DNA of 64,000 nt, taken from Actinomycetota bacterium. Lineage in GTDB: Bacteria; Actinomycetota; Aquicultoria; Subteraquimicrobiales; UBA9087. The notes beneath the pieces were generated by a model. The model did not search any database. It saw only the letters and a list, made by a program, of their open reading frames with translations, and was not told the DNA's origin. The position numbers were made by a program, and so were the translations under genes. Location of the stretch: assembly GCA_030019215.1 (NCBI GenBank), contig JASEEZ010000004.1, forward strand, positions 1-64,000, in the 5' to 3' direction. Below are positions 1-8,417 of this stretch, one piece after another; the first letter of the stretch is position 1, and the number at the start of each line of letters is the position of its first letter.

Positions 1-12
1 CTCTTCCGATCT
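1..12 (+). other. Residual Illumina adapter sequence at contig end
   Basis: The first 12 bases, CTCTTCCGATCT, equal the 3' end of the common Illumina TruSeq adapter. hemC coding sequence begins directly afterwards. This is most simply untrimmed adapter at the end of an assembled contig, so these bases are not genomic and the residues they would add to hemC should be ignored. Confidence 0.85.
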
Positions 13-373
13 GTGCCTTCCCGCCGTGGGGCAGGGCGCCATCGGGGTTGAAATCAAGGAAGAGGATGAGAAGATGGTCGAGCTCGCCAGGGCCATCAAT
101 CATCCGAAGACCTTCGCCTCGATATCGGCGGAAAGAGCGTTACTCAAGAGGCTGGAAGGCGGGTGTCAGGTTCCCATCGGGGCTCTGGGCGTCATCGAAG
201 AGGGTGAGCTGAAACTGGTCGCTGCTGTGGCCAATCTGGATGGAAGTAGACTCGTCCGCGATTCTATCTCGGGTCCCCCGGAGCGAGCCGAGGAGATAGG
301 GGTTGCTCTGGCGGAGAGATTGCTCGAGCAAGGAGCCGGCGAGATTTTGAGAGAAATACGAGAGCTGAATTAG
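13..373 (+). CDS. hemC: Hydroxymethylbilane synthase (porphobilinogen deaminase), C-terminal part
   Basis: Polymerises four porphobilinogen molecules into hydroxymethylbilane in the cytoplasm, the precursor of uroporphyrinogen III. The visible part opens with LPAVGQGAIGVEI, the conserved active-site segment of HemC. It then carries RLEGGCQVPIGA, whose Cys is the attachment site of the dipyrromethane cofactor in this family, and ends with a normal C-terminal domain. The N-terminal two thirds lie outside the contig. The gene stops 10 bp before the start of the cobA-hemD fusion, so the two are probably one transcript. The identity rests on motif and order match to the family and is secure, although the gene is partial. 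Confidence 0.95.
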
Positions 374-383
374 AGGTGTGAAT

Positions 384-1952
384 ATGAAGCGAAAAATGGG
401 CAAGGTCTACCTGGTGGGTGCCGGTCCAGGCGATCCAAAGCTGATTAGCCTGAAGGGTCTGGAGTGCATTCGGGAGGCTGAGGTCGTCGTCCATGACTAC
501 CTGGCCAGCCCCAGGTTGCTCGTTCATGCCAGGCCGGATGCCGAAATAATCTATGTGGGTAAGAGTGGGAGCAAGCACATGATGGAACAGGATGAGATCA
601 ACGCTCTCCTGGTGAAGAAAGCGAGGGAGGGCAAGGTCGTTGTCCGCTTAAAAGGGGGAGATCCTTTCATCTTCGGCCGTGGCGGTGAGGAGGCTTTGGA
701 GTTGGCCAAAAACGGCATTCCTTTTGAGGTGATTCCGGGCATATCCTCCGCTTATGCTGTTCCAGCCTACGCTGGGATACCCGTCACCCACAGGGGATTG
801 GCTTCAACCGTTGCTTTTGTCACTGGTCACGAGGACCCCACAAAATTGGATAGCGATATAGACTGGGAGAAGCTGGCCACGGGGGTGGGGACCATCATCT
901 TTTTGATGGGCGTCAGGAATTTGCTCTTGATCGTGGAGCAACTCATTCGCCATGGTCGGGGTGGTGATACACCCATCGCTCTCATCAGGTGGGGGACGAC
1001 GCCGAGACAGCAAACCCTCACTGGAACGCTTGGGGATATCGTGGAGAAAGCTCGAAAGGCTAGTTTTAAACCTCCCGCCATCATCGTCGTGGGCGAGGTC
1101 GTTTCCTTGAGGGAGAAGCTCAGTTGGTTCGAAAAGAGGCCACTCTTTGGCAAAAGGATTCTGGTCACCAGGTCGCGCACCCAGACCAGTGAGCTCGTTG
1201 CGGCTTTGGAGGAACTGGGTGCCGAGGTGGTGGAATTTCCCACCATCAAAATCATCCCCCCAACCAGCTACGGCGAACTAGATACCGCTATCAAGAAGAT
1301 TTTAGGCACCCGACACCCGACACCCGACATCCGACCCATTTATGACTGGCTCATCTTTACCAGCGTCAACGGAGTCTCTCGTTTCTTTGAGCGTCTCAGG
1401 TTCCTGGGTGGCGATGCACGCGACCTCAAGGGAGTTAAGTTGGCTGCGATTGGGTCCGCCACCGCCGGGGAATTGAAAAAAATGGGTTTGAAGGTCGACT
1501 ACGTCCCCGATGAGTATCGCGCCGAGGCCGTGGTCGAGGGCTTTCGGGAGATGGGTGTGAAGGGATTGAGGGTTTTCATTCCCCGGGCCAAGGAGGCGAG
1601 GGAAATTTTACCCCAAAAGTTGAGGGAGATGGGGGCCGAGGTTGAGACGGTCGTAGCCTACGAGACGGTCATCGACTCCACTTCGGCCGGGAAGGCAAGG
1701 GAGTTGCTGGAGAGAAGAGAGGTCGATGTTATCATCTTCACTAGCTCTTCAACGGTGAGAAATTTTGTTGATCTCCTCAAAGGCGTGAATCTTTCACGGG
1801 TTCTGGATGGCGTGAAGATCGCCTGCATCGGTCCCATCACTGCTAAAACCGCTGAGGAGTTGGGATTAAAGGTGGATGTGGTCGCAAAAGAATACACAAT
1901 AAAAGGACTGGTGCGGGCGATAGCATCCAGCTACCAGCCAGGTAATGGCTGA
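384..1952 (+). CDS. cobA-hemD: Fused uroporphyrinogen-III C-methyltransferase / uroporphyrinogen-III synthase
   Basis: A bifunctional cytoplasmic enzyme of 522 residues. Residues 1 to about 245 are a SUMT methyltransferase: VYLVGAGPGDP near the start, then the GGDPFIFGRGGEE loop and GLASTVAFVTGH. This half uses S-adenosylmethionine to make precorrin-2. From about residue 255 (RILVTRSRTQTSELV) it is HemD, which closes and inverts ring D of hydroxymethylbilane. The ATG at 384 has AGAGG 7 bp upstream; a GTG at 378 in the same frame lacks this spacing. Fused SUMT-HemD enzymes are common in anaerobes that make siroheme or cobalamin. Oddly, about residues 308-317 of the HemD half are encoded by four 7-bp repeats (1307-1334), apparently an insertion in a surface loop. 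It sits between hemC and ahbC, as expected for siroheme-dependent haem synthesis. Confidence 0.95.
   Translation: MKRKMGKVYLVGAGPGDPKLISLKGLECIREAEVVVHDYLASPRLLVHARPDAEIIYVGKSGSKHMMEQDEINALLVKKAREGKVVVRLKGGDPFIFGRGGEEALELAKNGIPFEVIPGISSAYAVPAYAGIPVTHRGLASTVAFVTGHEDPTKLDSDIDWEKLATGVGTIIFLMGVRNLLLIVEQLIRHGRGGDTPIALIRWGTTPRQQTLTGTLGDIVEKARKASFKPPAIIVVGEVVSLREKLSWFEKRPLFGKRILVTRSRTQTSELVAALEELGAEVVEFPTIKIIPPTSYGELDTAIKKILGTRHPTPDIRPIYDWLIFTSVNGVSRFFERLRFLGGDARDLKGVKLAAIGSATAGELKKMGLKVDYVPDEYRAEAVVEGFREMGVKGLRVFIPRAKEAREILPQKLREMGAEVETVVAYETVIDSTSAGKARELLERREVDVIIFTSSSTVRNFVDLLKGVNLSRVLDGVKIACIGPITAKTAEELGLKVDVVAKEYTIKGLVRAIASSYQPGNG
1307..1334 (+). repeat. Four-unit heptanucleotide array inside hemD
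   Basis: Three exact copies of CACCCGA are followed by CATCCGA, giving 28 bp of 7-bp periodic sequence within the cobA-hemD reading frame. The array is translated as a proline- and arginine-rich stretch. The same style of repeat fills intergenic regions elsewhere in the window. Confidence 0.85.
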
Positions 1953-1957
1953 TGGGT

Positions 1958-2115
1958 TAAATGAAAAGTGAAGAGTGAAAAATGAAAAATGAGCGGAGAG
2001 CAGAGAGCGTAGAGCAGAGAGATTAAAGGTTTTTCTCTAAGCTCCGTGCTCCGAGCTCTAAGCTGATGAGATCTGTTATCTGTGAACTGTCAACTAATTC
2101 CAAATAGCTAGTTCT
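1958..2115. repeat. Intergenic heptad arrays and hairpin module
   Basis: The 218-bp gap between cobA-hemD and ahbC is low-complexity. It contains TGAAAAR-like 7-bp words, then GCAGAGA / GCGTAGA words, then a hairpin-like segment in which GAGCAGAGAG pairs with TCTCTAAGCTC across a short A/T-rich loop. This is followed by GCTCCGT / GCTCTAA words and AACTGTG / AACTGTC words. The hairpin module recurs near 4860, 7040, 39800 and, in part, 43710. No gene is visible here. Confidence 0.7.
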
Positions 2116-2170
2116 AATAACGAATTTCTAATAACGTATTGCTAGTAACGAGCAGCTGGAGGCTGTATAA

Positions 2171-3349
2171 ATGATTGGTATTTCCAAACTTTACTGCGGG
2201 GCGGTCGAACCCTCTGATGCTCTGAGGTATGGGCGGGATTCCAGCAAATTGCCCTCTCATTTGTTGCAGTTCTCAAAGGACAAAAAACCCGTGGTCGTTT
2301 GGAACTGTACCCGCCGTTGCAATCTCAAGTGCGTTCACTGCTACGCTCAATCCAGGGATATTCGGTACAAGGGGGAGCTGACCACGCAGGAAGGAAAAGC
2401 CCTCGTCGATGATCTCGCCGATTTTGGAGCTCCGGTCATCCTTTTCTCCGGTGGAGAGCCCTTGATGAGGGAAGATATTTTTAAACTGGCCTCCTATGCT
2501 CGGAAGAAGGGACTGCGGGCGGTCATCTCCACCAATGGAACCTTGATCACCCCCGAGGTGGCGAGGAGGCTCCGGGAGATAGAGCTCTCTTATGTGGGGA
2601 TAAGCCTCGATGGAATGAGAGAGGTAAACGATAAATTCAGAGGAGTTAAAGGGGCCTTCGATACTGCGCTTGATGGCATCAGGAATTGCAGGAGGGAGGG
2701 GATCAAGGTCGGTCTCCGTTTCACCATCAATAAGAGAAATGCCCAGGAGATCCCCCCCATCTTTCGGCTTCTTGAGGAGGAAGGCATCCCCCGCGTCTGC
2801 TTCTACCATCTGGTTTACTCTGGTCGTGGCAGCAAGTTGATCGAGGAGGATCTCTCTCACGGGGAGACCCGCCGGGCTGTCAACCAGATTATGGATCTCA
2901 CCAAGGGCCTGTTCGACCGGGATATCCCCACGGAGGTCTTAACTGTGGACAACCACGCCGATGGCCCCTATGTTTACCTTAGATTGCTTAGAGAAAATCT
3001 AAAGCGGGCCGAGGAGGTCTACGAACTCCTCCAGATGAATGAGGGAAACAGCACAGGCATCGGCATAGGGTGTGTGAGCTGGGATGGCTCGGTTCATCCC
3101 GACCAGTTCTGGCGGCAGCATACGCTGGGCAATGTCAGGGAGAGGAAGTTCAGCGACATCTGGATGGATACCTCAAATCCTCTTATGGCAGGCTTGAAGA
3201 ATAGAAAGTCCCTGTTGAAGGGAAGATGTGCCGAGTGCAGGTGGCTGAATATCTGCAACGGCAATTTCAGAGCCCGAGCGGAGGCTGTTTATGGAGACGT
3301 TTGGGCATCCGATCCTGCCTGTTACCTCACAGACGAGGAGATTTTGTAA
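2171..3349 (+). CDS. ahbC: 12,18-didecarboxysiroheme deacetylase, radical SAM (Fe-coproporphyrin III synthase)
   Basis: Radical SAM enzyme of 392 residues that removes the two acetate side chains of didecarboxysiroheme to give iron-coproporphyrin III, the third step of the siroheme-dependent haem pathway. It begins with the family-typical segments MIGISKLYCG and LLQFSKDKKPVVVWN. The [4Fe-4S] cluster motif CNLKCVHC uses Cys50, Cys54 and Cys57. A GGEPL motif and a C-terminal Cys cluster (CAECRWLNIC and a later Cys), as in SPASM-type auxiliary cluster domains, follow. AhbC is told from AhbD by its N-terminus; AhbD is present separately at 8418. The start is ATG with GGAGG about 10 bp upstream. 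The gene lies among other haem genes but is separated from cobA-hemD by a repeat-filled gap. Confidence 0.9.
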   Translation: MIGISKLYCGAVEPSDALRYGRDSSKLPSHLLQFSKDKKPVVVWNCTRRCNLKCVHCYAQSRDIRYKGELTTQEGKALVDDLADFGAPVILFSGGEPLMREDIFKLASYARKKGLRAVISTNGTLITPEVARRLREIELSYVGISLDGMREVNDKFRGVKGAFDTALDGIRNCRREGIKVGLRFTINKRNAQEIPPIFRLLEEEGIPRVCFYHLVYSGRGSKLIEEDLSHGETRRAVNQIMDLTKGLFDRDIPTEVLTVDNHADGPYVYLRLLRENLKRAEEVYELLQMNEGNSTGIGIGCVSWDGSVHPDQFWRQHTLGNVRERKFSDIWMDTSNPLMAGLKNRKSLLKGRCAECRWLNICNGNFRARAEAVYGDVWASDPACYLTDEEIL

Positions 3350-3426
3350 AATCTTCAAGTTGGTTTTGGTTGATAAATAGATTTTATCGAAATCTCCGAG
3401 CAGAGGAAATTTTGTGAAATCTTCAA
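3332..3426 (+). repeat. 27-bp direct repeat duplicating the ahbC 3' end
   Basis: The end of ahbC (3332-3358, GAGGAGATTTTGTAAAATC within it) is repeated with a few changes at 3400-3426 (GAGGAAATTTTGTGAAATC). The second copy lies between ahbC and the EAL gene. It looks like a local duplication of the last codons and stop region; no function is evident. Confidence 0.6.
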
Positions 3427-3482
3427 AGGAGACGGTTTGAAAGATTAGTTTGGCCATGATCCGTTTTTGGGAGGTGAATGAG

Positions 3483-4835
3483 ATGGTAAAAAAGAACAAG
3501 GTTTCTCCTCGCTTGATCGAAGCCTGGCTAGAACTGCAAAAGGCGATCAAGGAAAAAGGGAAGTTGGAGAGGATGCTATACGATAAAGTGACCGGTCTCC
3601 CAACGGTGCCCCTCCTTTTACCTGAGATTAAAAAGATTCTGCACGAGTATGGCGAGATTGGTTTTCTCTGTGTAAATGTTGTCAAGTATAGCAGGATAGA
3701 GAAGATTTATGGATGGCAAGCTTTTGATGAGGTTATGAAAAAAGTAGCTGAGTCTCTATGTTATCTGCGGGGCAGACATCTCAGGTGGGCAGATATCGTG
3801 TTGGAGGTCATGACCAGCGGTAATACTTTTGTGGTCCTTTTATCCCCTCCCAGGAAGAAGCACTGTTTAAGCCCCAGTGATCTGGATCGCATAGAGGAGC
3901 GAGTCGGAGCATATCTAGAGTCCGATTTAAAAAGCAAGATCCCCCCCGCTGTTTATCAGAAGCTCGGCTGCTACATTGGCGGAGCGCTGGTAGAAGAAGA
4001 AAAGGATGCGAGGTTAGAACGCCTGGTGTATAGGGGTTTGGAAGAGGCTCTGGAGGATTCGGGTCGACGGGAGGCGAAGGATGCTAAAAAGCGTTTAGCA
4101 AGATTGAGGCAGCTTATTAGGGGTGAAGAAATTCACACTCTGTTTCAGCCCATGGTTAATTTGAAGACGCGTGGGATTGAGGGGTATGAGGCGCTGAGCC
4201 GGGGCCCCGCAGGCGAATTTGAGAGGCCCGATAAACTTTTTAAGGTTGCCTATGAGGTGGATTTAGTTCTCAAATTGGAGCGGCTCTGTCGCAAAAAGGC
4301 GTTGGAGGGAGCCAAAGGTTTAGGTTCGAAGTACCTTTTATTCATCAACGTTGAGCCAGAATCGGTGGCCGACCCCGAACTTCGTCAGGTCACCAGCTCC
4401 TCTCTCATTGCGGAAAGCAAGCTGTCTCCCGAGCGAATAGTTTTGGAGATAACGGAGCGCACCGCCATCGACGACTTCAATGCCTTTCGGTCAACCTTAG
4501 AATACTTCCGCGCCCTTGGCTTCCAGGTTTCCGTGGACGATGCGGGAGCGGGCTATGCCAGTCTGCAGTGTATTGCCGAAGTCAAGCCCGATTTTATCAA
4601 GATGGATATGTCTTTGGTGCGAGGAATAGAGAAGGATGAAATAAGGCAACAATTGGTGCACGCTTTCGTTAGATTTGCTAATAAAACTGGGGTAAAATTG
4701 GTAGCGGAAGGCATTGAAACTGCCGCTGAGCTCAAGGCCTTGGTGGATTTGGGGGTCGAGTTCGGGCAAGGTTACCATTTCGCTTATCCCAGCGAACCGT
4801 TTGTTAAGATAAGATCGATAAAGTGGCCTAAATAA
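3483..4835 (+). CDS. EAL-domain cyclic-di-GMP phosphodiesterase with degenerate GGDEF domain
   Basis: A 450-residue cytoplasmic protein. Residues about 35-195 resemble a GGDEF domain (KVTGLPT near its start), but the signature site reads SGNTF, so it is unlikely to make cyclic di-GMP and may only bind nucleotide. Residues about 205-445 are an EAL domain with the expected catalytic and metal residues: YEALSR, INVEPE, LEITER, VDDAGAGYASL, IKMDMSL and VAEGIET. It probably hydrolyses cyclic di-GMP. No membrane segment or sensor domain is visible. The ATG at 3483 has GGGAGGTG 5 bp upstream and is preferred to a TTG at 3450. Its place inside the haem gene group may tie a motility or exopolysaccharide signal to the locus, but that is only context. 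Confidence 0.85.
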   Translation: MVKKNKVSPRLIEAWLELQKAIKEKGKLERMLYDKVTGLPTVPLLLPEIKKILHEYGEIGFLCVNVVKYSRIEKIYGWQAFDEVMKKVAESLCYLRGRHLRWADIVLEVMTSGNTFVVLLSPPRKKHCLSPSDLDRIEERVGAYLESDLKSKIPPAVYQKLGCYIGGALVEEEKDARLERLVYRGLEEALEDSGRREAKDAKKRLARLRQLIRGEEIHTLFQPMVNLKTRGIEGYEALSRGPAGEFERPDKLFKVAYEVDLVLKLERLCRKKALEGAKGLGSKYLLFINVEPESVADPELRQVTSSSLIAESKLSPERIVLEITERTAIDDFNAFRSTLEYFRALGFQVSVDDAGAGYASLQCIAEVKPDFIKMDMSLVRGIEKDEIRQQLVHAFVRFANKTGVKLVAEGIETAAELKALVDLGVEFGQGYHFAYPSEPFVKIRSIKWPK

Positions 4836-4849
4836 TTATGTAGGGACCG

Positions 4850-4945
4850 GAGACCAGGGAGACAAAAGATTTTTCTCTAAGCTCTTGGCTCTGAGCTCTA
4901 GGCCAGCAGACTAATAACGAATTGCGAATAACGAATAACTAGTAC
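4850..4945. repeat. Heptad arrays upstream of tRNA-Ala
   Basis: The gap before the tRNA has the recurring module GAGACAAAAGATTTTTCTCT followed by GCTCTTG / GCTCTGA / GCTCTAG words. It ends with ATAACGA / ATTGCGA / ATAACGA / ATAACTA, four consecutive 7-bp words. No gene or clear promoter is visible. Confidence 0.65.
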
Positions 4946-4946
4946 C

Positions 4947-5021
4947 GGGGGTGTAGCTCAGTGGGAGAGCGCTACCTTCGCACGGTAGAAGTCGGCGGTT
5001 CAAATCCGCTCACCTCCACCA
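4947..5021 (+). tRNA. tRNA-Ala (anticodon CGC)
   Basis: A 75-nt cloverleaf can be drawn by eye. The acceptor GGGGGTG pairs with CACCTCC (one G-T pair), the D arm is GCTC/GAGC, the anticodon stem CTACC/GGTAG encloses loop TTCGCAC, the variable loop is AAGTC, and the T arm is GGCGG-TTCAAAT-CCGCT. The loop puts CGC at positions 34-36, reading the Ala codon GCG. CCA is encoded in the DNA. A toxin-antitoxin module starts about 230 bp downstream, a common place for acquired DNA, although I found no second copy of the tRNA 3' end. Confidence 0.95.
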
Positions 5022-5130
5022 CAAAAATTTGCTTTATTTGCAGGCACTTTTCTTTTGAGAGCTAAGTGGACTAGAACTCTTTCAAAACAGAGCAGCTAAT
5101 TCCACCCTTCCCTTTCCTAATCCCGACATT

Positions 5131-5247
5131 CATATTTCATGCATAAAATGTAAGCCATCTGCCGACTATCGTTACATGAAATGGAACTAGTGGTTGACTT
5201 TTTATATCTTATGTATAAAATGTGAGTTGTAAGCTCACATTCGTTAC
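5131..5247 (+). promoter_or_regulatory. Promoter and palindromic operators of the first AbiE-type operon
   Basis: A promoter candidate TTGACT (5194-5199), 16-bp spacer, TAAAAT (5216-5221) precedes the operon. A perfect 7-bp inverted repeat, AATGTGA / TCACATT (5219-5241), overlaps the -10 element. Upstream, about 5137-5182, a related unit contains ATGTAA / TTACAT and TTTCATG / CATGAAA inverted repeats. The two units share ATAAAATGT and CGTTACATG as direct repeats. AbiEi antitoxins of type IV systems are known to repress their own operon by binding inverted repeats at the promoter, so these are the likely targets of the protein encoded directly downstream. Confidence 0.7.
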
Positions 5248-5259
5248 ATGGAGTATAAA

Positions 5260-6081
5260 ATGGAAAGGTCAACTAAATCTTTAGGCAGGACAAGTTCAAA
5301 ACTTCTTTTAACCCTTAGCGCAAACGATAAGAACATTTTTACCATTTTGGATGCCCAAGAAATTATTAAGACCAGTTCAGCAGCTACGCGCACCTTACTT
5401 AATGATTTAGTCAATAAGAAATGGCTAATCAGACTAGTTCCTGGTAAATATCTGGTTGTGCCACTTTCGGCCGGCGAAAAAGCTGAGTTTTCAGAAAACT
5501 GGTATGTTATTGCCAAGAATCTTATTGAACCACATCCTTATTACCTATCACATTATAGCGCTCTCGATATCCATGAAATGATTACTCAGCCTGTAATGAC
5601 GGTTTACATTAGTACGCCCAAGAGAAGAAAAGAAGCTGAGATTCTCGGTGCAAAAATCCATTTTATTTACACACAACCTTCAAAAATCTGGGGGATCGAG
5701 GAAGCCTGGGTAAAACCTACCGAGAAAGTTAAGGTAAGTGATCTTGAGCGGACTATCATTGATTGTTTGGACAACCCCAAGCTTTGTGGGGGAGTAAGCG
5801 AATTAGCCAAAGGTTTATGGGCAAAAAGGAAGGAAATAGACTACTCAAAACTCATAAAATATGCTGATCGTTTCGGAAGCAAGGCGGTGGCTAAAAGGTT
5901 AGGATTCCTACTTGAACTGTATGGAATTGGAGATAAAGTAATCGAAAAGCTTAAGAAGTTTGTGGGGCCAGGCTTTGTTTTGCTTGACCCTTCGCTTCCA
6001 GCCAAAGGTAAGTATCAAAGTTCATGGAGGCTTAGAATAAATCTCGATCCCCAGGAATTAAAGCAGATAATCAAAACGTAG
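5260..6081 (+). CDS. AbiEi-family antitoxin / transcriptional repressor (type IV TA)
   Basis: About 273 residues. The N-terminal 75 or so form a winged-helix-like domain (LDAQEIIKTSSAATRTLLNDL, then GKYLVVPL), and the rest matches the AbiEi C-terminal domain, with HPYYLSHYSALDIH and KVSDLERTIIDCLD as recognisable segments. Such proteins neutralise a nucleotidyltransferase toxin without binding it and autorepress the operon. The toxin-like gene follows after 7 bp. I prefer the ATG at 5260, which has GGAG 7 bp upstream, to the ATG at 5248, which overlaps the operator region. The base composition is more A/T-rich than the neighbouring haem genes, suggesting acquisition. Function is inferred from family and context. 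Confidence 0.8.
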   Translation: MERSTKSLGRTSSKLLLTLSANDKNIFTILDAQEIIKTSSAATRTLLNDLVNKKWLIRLVPGKYLVVPLSAGEKAEFSENWYVIAKNLIEPHPYYLSHYSALDIHEMITQPVMTVYISTPKRRKEAEILGAKIHFIYTQPSKIWGIEEAWVKPTEKVKVSDLERTIIDCLDNPKLCGGVSELAKGLWAKRKEIDYSKLIKYADRFGSKAVAKRLGFLLELYGIGDKVIEKLKKFVGPGFVLLDPSLPAKGKYQSSWRLRINLDPQELKQIIKT

Positions 6082-6088
6082 AGGATAA

Positions 6089-6897
6089 ATGATCACTCAA
6101 AGGGAAGTATCACAAATAGCTTTCCACCAGAGCAAGTCGGACAGAATAATTGAAAAAGACTACGTTATCACATGGATTTTGCTTGGTATTTCCGATTCCG
6201 AACTCAAAGGATCTCTTGTCTTTAAAGGTGGAACTGCTTTAAGGAAAGTCTACTTTCCTGACTATCGCTATTCTGAAGATTTGGATTTTACATTACTTAA
6301 AGAACTCGACCAAGAAACTTTAATCGATGACTTTAGGGCGGTTCTCAAAGGTTTAGAAAAGTCCCAAGCCTTTACCTTCGGCGTTATGGAGGAAAAGATT
6401 GAACGGCGTACAGACAGTCTTACTGTTTACGTCGATTTTGTGGGACCTCTTCAGGCAAGACTTGGCAGTCGAGATATAAAAGTGGATTTTACCTTGGTTG
6501 AAAAGCTCTTTTATCCAGTCGAAGAGAAAGTGGTTAAAGCTCCTTACAGTGATTGCAAAGATCTTTCGAAGAGGTTAAAGACTTACTCTTTGGAAGAAGT
6601 TCTAGCTGAAAAGCTCTGTGCTCTCATCAGCCGAACAGAGCCGAGAGACCTTTATGATGTTCGCCGTCTACTAGAGTTAGGTGGTCTTGATTATCAGTCC
6701 ATTGCCGATGGTTCACAGTGAGGGCGGAAAGTAAGAGAATAGACTCAAGAAGATTATCAAAGATTCTCCGTGAAAAGGAGGCAACTATAGCAAGATTATG
6801 GGAAATTCGGTTGGCTCATCAAGTGGATGAGCTACCACATCTGGAAACGCTCATCCGAAAAACTAACAAATACCTCAGGCAATATGGTATCGGATAA
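6089..6897 (+). pseudogene. AbiEii-family nucleotidyltransferase toxin, frameshifted near the C-terminus
   Basis: The first 210 codons (6089-6721) encode the toxin-like nucleotidyltransferase: KGGTALRKVY followed by RYSEDLDFTL, and later YSLEEVLAEKLCAL and PRDLYDVRRLL. The frame then stops at 6719-6721. The family's C-terminal helix continues in the next frame from about 6712 to TAA at 6895-6897 and contains ARLWEIRLAHQVDELP. Restoring one base near 6708-6712 would give a protein of about 269 residues, the usual family length. Either the toxin is broken, losing its C-terminal region, or the assembly has a one-base error. The paired antitoxin upstream is intact. Confidence 0.8.
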
Positions 6898-6901
6898 GTG
6901 G

Positions 6902-7150
6902 TTAATGGGTTTTCTTGATGGCCTCCTCTAGTTCACGTAGAATATCTGAGTAGCAGTTCCAATTGTGTCCAGTTAAGTCCACCAGGTTTAATGATTAGCG
7001 GGGAGCCAAAAGTGAACAATTTCGCAATTAGAAATTGAGCAGAAAGCGGAGAGCAGAGAGACAAAAGTTTTTCTCTAAGCTCCGAGCTCCAAGCTGATAA
7101 GATCTGTTAATTGTGAACTGTCAACTGTGAACCGATAGCCGATGTGAGGA
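6902..7150. repeat. Gap with heptad repeats before the small membrane gene
   Basis: Positions 7033-7145 repeat the hairpin module (GAGAGCAGAGAGACAAAAG then TTTTTCTCTAAGCTC) and AACTGTG / AACTGTC / AACTGTG words. On the minus strand an open stretch of about 30 codons ends at 6902-6904 and includes the segment LVDLTGHNWNCYSDILREL. It may be the 3' remnant of a gene, but I cannot name the family and it has no start. Confidence 0.5.
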
Positions 7151-7164
7151 GGTGAATATCTATA

Positions 7165-7344
7165 ATGATGGGACCAACACCTTGGTATATTTATGTTCTT
7201 CAGTATGGCGGAGCAATTGTGGGTTTACTATATCCCATTGCACTGGTGTGCATCTTATTCTTTGCCCTAAAGGATTTCAAGAGGCTCGTTGATCATCTTA
7301 CCGGGGCGAAGGCGAGCGAGAAGAAAAAAAGAGGTGCCGAATAG
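7165..7344 (+). CDS. Small single-span membrane protein preceding hemB
   Basis: A 59-residue open frame. GAGGAGGTG lies 10 bp upstream of its ATG. The sequence begins MMGPTPWYIYVLQYGGAIVG, has one long hydrophobic segment (about residues 8-36) and ends with a basic, charged tail (AKASEKKKRGAE). This suggests an inner-membrane protein with a short cytoplasmic C-terminus. It lies 39 bp before hemB in the same direction, so co-transcription is likely. I do not recognise a family. The good ribosome site, hydrophobic design and position inside a haem operon argue that it is real. A role as a small partner of a haem or cytochrome assembly step is speculation. Confidence 0.6.
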   Translation: MMGPTPWYIYVLQYGGAIVGLLYPIALVCILFFALKDFKRLVDHLTGAKASEKKKRGAE

Positions 7345-7383
7345 TTGTCTTCTGCTAATACCAAGCTTATTTGAAGGGAGGGA

Positions 7384-8358
7384 GTGCCATTGTACTTTCC
7401 TACTTATCGTCCGCGGCGGTTGAGGCAGTCGGAAAACTTCAGGCGTTTGGTGCGGGAAACCAAAGTCGGTGTGGATGATCTCATTTACCCTCTTTTCGTC
7501 GTAGCGGGGAGTGGAGTGAAGGAAGAGATATCAGCCATGCCCGGCAATTTCCACTGGTCCGTCGACCAGGTGGGTGAAGAGGCGAAGGAGGTAGAGGAGC
7601 TGGGTATACCCGGCGTGATTTTATTTGGGATCCCGGAGAAGAAGGACGAGGCGGGCTCGGGGGCCTACGCTGAGGACGGCGTCATCCAACAAGCTGTTCG
7701 TGCCATCAAGAAATCCACCGCCGATCTTTTGGTCATCACCGATGTCTGTCTCTGCGAGTACACCAGCCACGGGCACTGCGGATTTGTTAAGGAGGGGAAG
7801 ATTGTCAACGATCTGACTTTGGAACTCCTGTCCAAGGCGGCTCTTTCTCATGCTGAAGCCGGAGCCGATATGGTGGCCCCCTCCGATATGATGGACGGAA
7901 GAGTAGCGGTGATCCGCAGCACGTTGGACGAGAACGGTTACCAGGACATCCCTATAATGGCTTACGCGGCGAAGCATGCTTCGAGCTTTTACGGACCGTT
8001 CAGGGAGGCCGCTGAATCCGTACCGCAGTTCGGGGACAGAAAGACTTATCAGATGGATTCCGCCAATGCGCTGGAGGCCCTCCGGGAGGTCGCTCTGGAT
8101 ATAGAAGAGGGCGCCGATATCGTCATGGTGAAGCCTGCCCTGCCGTGTCTGGATCTCATTTATCGAGTCAAGCAGGAGTTTGGCTATCCAACGGCGGCTT
8201 ACAACGTCAGCGGAGAATACTCCATGGTCAAGGCAGCTGCCAGGCAGGGTTGGATCGACGAGAAGAAGGTGATCCTCGAGATCCTCACCGGCATCAAAAG
8301 GGCCGGCGCCGATATCATTCTCACCTATCATGCAAAGGAAGTCGCCCGTTGGCTGTAG
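7384..8358 (+). CDS. hemB: Delta-aminolevulinic acid dehydratase (porphobilinogen synthase)
   Basis: Condenses two 5-aminolevulinate molecules to porphobilinogen in the cytoplasm. The 324-residue length is normal. The Zn-binding cysteines are seen in [17 protein letters not shown], marking the zinc-dependent type. The two Schiff-base lysines lie in [18 protein letters not shown] and [13 protein letters not shown]. The start used is GTG at 7384 behind AGGGAGG; a TTG at 7390 would also fit the ribosome site. The gene supplies the substrate of hemC and sits directly upstream of ahbD with a gap of 59 bp. Confidence 0.97.
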   Translation: MPLYFPTYRPRRLRQSENFRRLVRETKVGVDDLIYPLFVVAGSGVKEEISAMPGNFHWSVDQVGEEAKEVEELGIPGVILFGIPEKKDEAGSGAYAEDGVIQQAVRAIKKSTADLLVITDVCLCEYTSHGHCGFVKEGKIVNDLTLELLSKAALSHAEAGADMVAPSDMMDGRVAVIRSTLDENGYQDIPIMAYAAKHASSFYGPFREAAESVPQFGDRKTYQMDSANALEALREVALDIEEGADIVMVKPALPCLDLIYRVKQEFGYPTAAYNVSGEYSMVKAAARQGWIDEKKVILEILTGIKRAGADIILTYHAKEVARWL

Positions 8359-8417
8359 TAGATGCCAGTCGTCAGTCTCCAGCCACCAGGGATTTGGGAA
8401 GGACGCCAGATTCTAAA

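Noticed and set aside
2273..2860. A 195-codon minus-strand frame opposite ahbC
   Set aside because: No motif or ribosome site; ahbC is certain on the other strand.
4947..6900. An integrated element using tRNA-Ala as attachment site
   Set aside because: No integrase and no second copy of the tRNA 3' end were found near the AbiE module or elsewhere in the window.
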